Source: UBA5336 sp964625835 (lineage in GTDB: Bacteria > Pseudomonadota > Alphaproteobacteria > Caulobacterales > Hyphomonadaceae). From it: DNA of 7,623 nucleotides. Shown here piece after piece: positions 6,075 to 7,623 of the stretch. The notes beneath the pieces were generated by a model. The model had not been told where the DNA came from and searched no databases. It was given only the letters and a program-made list of their open reading frames with translations. Both the position numbers and the translations under genes were made by a program. The first letter of the stretch is position 1. Each line of letters begins with the position of its first letter. The stretch lies in NCBI GenBank assembly GCA_964625835.1, contig CAZVES010000118.1:1-7623 (forward strand), in the 5' to 3' direction.

Positions 6075-7196
6075 ATGGCGAGCGAAAATGCCAGCCGGGG
6101 GCGCCAGCGCGCCAAGTCCGGCCGGCCAAGAAAGGTGCCCCCGCTGTATGCGGCGGTCGACCTTGGAACAAACAATTGCCGGTTGCTGATCGCGCGACCG
6201 ACGCGGGAAGGCTTTCGCATTGTCGACAGCCACAGCCAGATCGCGCGCCTCGGTGAGGACCTGGCCCACACCGGGCGCCTGTCCGATGCGGCGATCGGGC
6301 GGGCCATGGATGCCCTCGGCAGGATCCGCGACAAGCTGCGAACGAAGAAGGTGGGGCATGTTCGCTGCATCGCCACAGAGGCCTGTCGTAGGGCGGAAAA
6401 CGGACCCGACTTCGTTGCAAGAGTGCGGGAAGAGCTGGGCCTGACCTTCAAGATCATCGGGCCCGGTGAGGAAGCGCGTCTGGCCATGGTCGGATGCCAC
6501 GACCTGTTCGGCGGTGACAGCCAGCACATCCTCGTGCTCGATATTGGTGGGGGATCGACGGAACTGTCCCTTGTGAACGCGCAGAAGGTGCGACGGTCTG
6601 GCGGCGTGAAGGCACTGGTGTCGGCGAATGTCATCGAGCTTTGGGGCTCCCTGCCGCTTGGCGTGGTCACACTTTCGGACGCGTTCCGTCACTTGCCGGA
6701 GGCCGATGCCTTTCCCGCGATGCAGGCCCATGCGCGACAGGTGCTCGGCGACTGGGAGCACACCGCGAGAGTCAGGCTGGCGATTGCCGAAGGCGGGCAT
6801 GTCATCGGCACGTCCGGCACCGTCACCTGCCTGGCCGGGGTTCACCTGAACCTGAACCGCTATCGCCGCAGTGATGTGGATGGAATCTGGATGGACCGGG
6901 GCGAGGCCGACAGCGCGATCGACCGGCTGGTCACCCTTGGGCCGGAGGGCAGGGCAGGACTGCCCACGATCGGACCGGACCGGGCCACGCTCATGTTGTC
7001 GGGCTGCGCCATTCTCGATGCGGTCTGGCAGGTCTTCGGCGGTGAGCGGATGAGGATCGCCGACCGCGGACTTCGCGAGGGCCTCCTGCTCACCATGATG
7101 TATGGCGGCAAGCGAAAGGCCCGGCGCCGCAAGGGCGGACAGCGCAAGTCCAAGCCGACCGCTGCCTCGGACTCCGGCGAGGTGACCACGCCATGA
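6075..7196 (+). CDS. Ppx/GppA family phosphatase (exopolyphosphatase or pppGpp phosphohydrolase)
   Basis: The 373-residue protein belongs to the ASKHA phosphatases that remove terminal phosphates from polyphosphate or pppGpp. Motifs in order: phosphate-1 loop YAAVDLGTNNCRLLIA (25-40), IATEACRRAENG (99-110), FKIIGPGEEARLAMVG (125-140) with the catalytic-type Glu132/133, phosphate-2 loop VLDIGGGSTELSL (154-166), GTSGTVTCLAG (245-255), and LREGLLLTMMYG (333-344). It is a single-module form of about 310-345 core residues, lacking the C-terminal HD-like and extra domains of E. coli Ppx/GppA (about 500). Both ends are strongly basic (residues 8-20 and 345-360). The start chosen is ATG 6075; TTG 6063 has the better ribosome site, and an ATG at 5982 lies inside hspQ and is unlikely. 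The 3' end overlaps rlmE by 4 nt (ATGA), so the two are probably co-translated. Polyphosphate versus guanosine-phosphate preference cannot be read from the sequence. Confidence 0.88.
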   Translation: MASENASRGRQRAKSGRPRKVPPLYAAVDLGTNNCRLLIARPTREGFRIVDSHSQIARLGEDLAHTGRLSDAAIGRAMDALGRIRDKLRTKKVGHVRCIATEACRRAENGPDFVARVREELGLTFKIIGPGEEARLAMVGCHDLFGGDSQHILVLDIGGGSTELSLVNAQKVRRSGGVKALVSANVIELWGSLPLGVVTLSDAFRHLPEADAFPAMQAHARQVLGDWEHTARVRLAIAEGGHVIGTSGTVTCLAGVHLNLNRYRRSDVDGIWMDRGEADSAIDRLVTLGPEGRAGLPTIGPDRATLMLSGCAILDAVWQVFGGERMRIADRGLREGLLLTMMYGGKRKARRRKGGQRKSKPTAASDSGEVTTP

Positions 7197-7623
7197 GCGA
7201 GAGTGAAAAACGCCGCTGGAAAGGACCTGCATCGGGAAAGAAGAAGCGCTCGTCTGGCCGGCAGATGGGCGAGCGAAAGATCACCGCCCACAATGCAGAG
7301 AAGGAAAGCTCAAAACGCTGGATCGAGCGCCAGCTCTCTGACCCTTATGTCCGCCGGGCAAAGGATGCAGGCTATCGCTCGCGCGCGGCCTTCAAGCTGA
7401 AGGAGATCAATGACAAGGCCAGGATCGATTTTCGGGGCAAGCGCGTGGTCGATCTCGGATGTGCGCCCGGTGGCTGGCTGCAGGTTGCGCTGGAGTTTGG
7501 CGCCGCGGAGATTGTCGGCATTGACCTGCTTGAAGTCGAGCCGGTCGAGGACGTGCCGGTGATCAGGGGCGACATTGGTGAGCCGGTGGATGTGGCGGCC
7601 ATGCTGGCGGGGCTTTCTGGCCC
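7193..7623 (+). CDS. rlmE: 23S rRNA 2'-O-methyltransferase RlmE (FtsJ/RrmJ), 3' end cut by window
   Basis: This frame runs from ATG 7193 to the window end (143 full codons) without a stop. RlmE methylates the 2'-OH of U2552 in the 23S rRNA A-loop using SAM, a late step of 50S maturation. Visible features: RWIERQLSDPYVRRAKDAGY (42-61), SRAAFKL (63-69), where Lys68 corresponds to catalytic Lys38 of E. coli, the SAM motif VVDLGCAPGGW (85-95), the acidic loop VGIDLLEVEP (108-117) and VIRGDIGE (123-130). The remaining catalytic residues (equivalents of Asp124, Lys164, Glu199) lie beyond the window. About 30 extra residues, rich in Lys/Arg (KRRWKGPASGKKKRSSGRQ), precede the E. coli-like start, as in many alphaproteobacterial versions. 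It overlaps the Ppx/GppA gene by ATGA and probably relies on coupled translation. Apart from the window edge the gene looks intact. Confidence 0.93.
   Translation, partial: MSESEKRRWKGPASGKKKRSSGRQMGERKITAHNAEKESSKRWIERQLSDPYVRRAKDAGYRSRAAFKLKEINDKARIDFRGKRVVDLGCAPGGWLQVALEFGAAEIVGIDLLEVEPVEDVPVIRGDIGEPVDVAAMLAGLSG

Noticed and set aside
6015..7232. 405-codon open frame on the minus strand opposite the Ppx/GppA gene
   Set aside because: It mirrors the codon pattern of a well-supported gene in GC-rich DNA, is rich in Arg/His/Gly/Pro without recognisable motifs, and its neighbours explain the strand fully.

Overview
The window is GC-rich chromosomal DNA with tightly packed genes, 4-nt stop/start overlaps and third-position G/C preference. 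The gene content (an AST arginine-catabolism cluster ordered astA-astD-astB, a long HspQ/YccV-type protein, and a short Ppx/GppA phosphatase overlapping rlmE) suggests an alphaproteobacterium. My best guess is the Caulobacterales/Maricaulales/Hyphomonadaceae group. That placement rests on family resemblance and style only, because no database search was possible. I see no mobile elements, tRNAs, rRNAs or CRISPR repeats.

Layout. Positions 21-770 (minus) encode a secreted beta-rich DUF481/YdiY-like outer-membrane protein. A divergent intergenic region (771-924) holds a perfect 13-bp palindrome. On the plus strand follows a compact co-directional cluster: an unrecognised 54-residue small protein (925-1089), astA (GTG start overlapping the small gene by 4 nt), astD (start directly after the astA stop), astB (4-nt overlap with astD), and a zeta-class glutathione transferase of the maleylacetoacetate isomerase type (10 nt after astB). 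This cluster meets hspQ (minus, 5576-6022) tail to tail, the two genes sharing the palindrome CTAG as their stop codons. A roughly 50-nt divergent region then leads into a Ppx/GppA-type phosphatase (plus, to 7196), which overlaps by 4 nt the start of rlmE (23S rRNA 2'-O-methyltransferase). rlmE is cut by the window end.

How the genes work together. AstA succinylates arginine, AstB hydrolyses succinylarginine to succinylornithine plus ammonia and CO2, and AstD oxidises succinylglutamate semialdehyde. The transaminase (AstC) and desuccinylase (AstE) steps are not encoded here and must come from elsewhere in the genome. The GST/MaiA gene is translated from the same cluster but has no obvious step in the pathway. 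Ppx-RlmE is a separate housekeeping pair linked to phosphate/alarmone metabolism and ribosome maturation.

Most of the window is ordinary metabolic and housekeeping sequence. The least explained element is the small gene translationally coupled to astA. I found no convincing undescribed multi-gene system.
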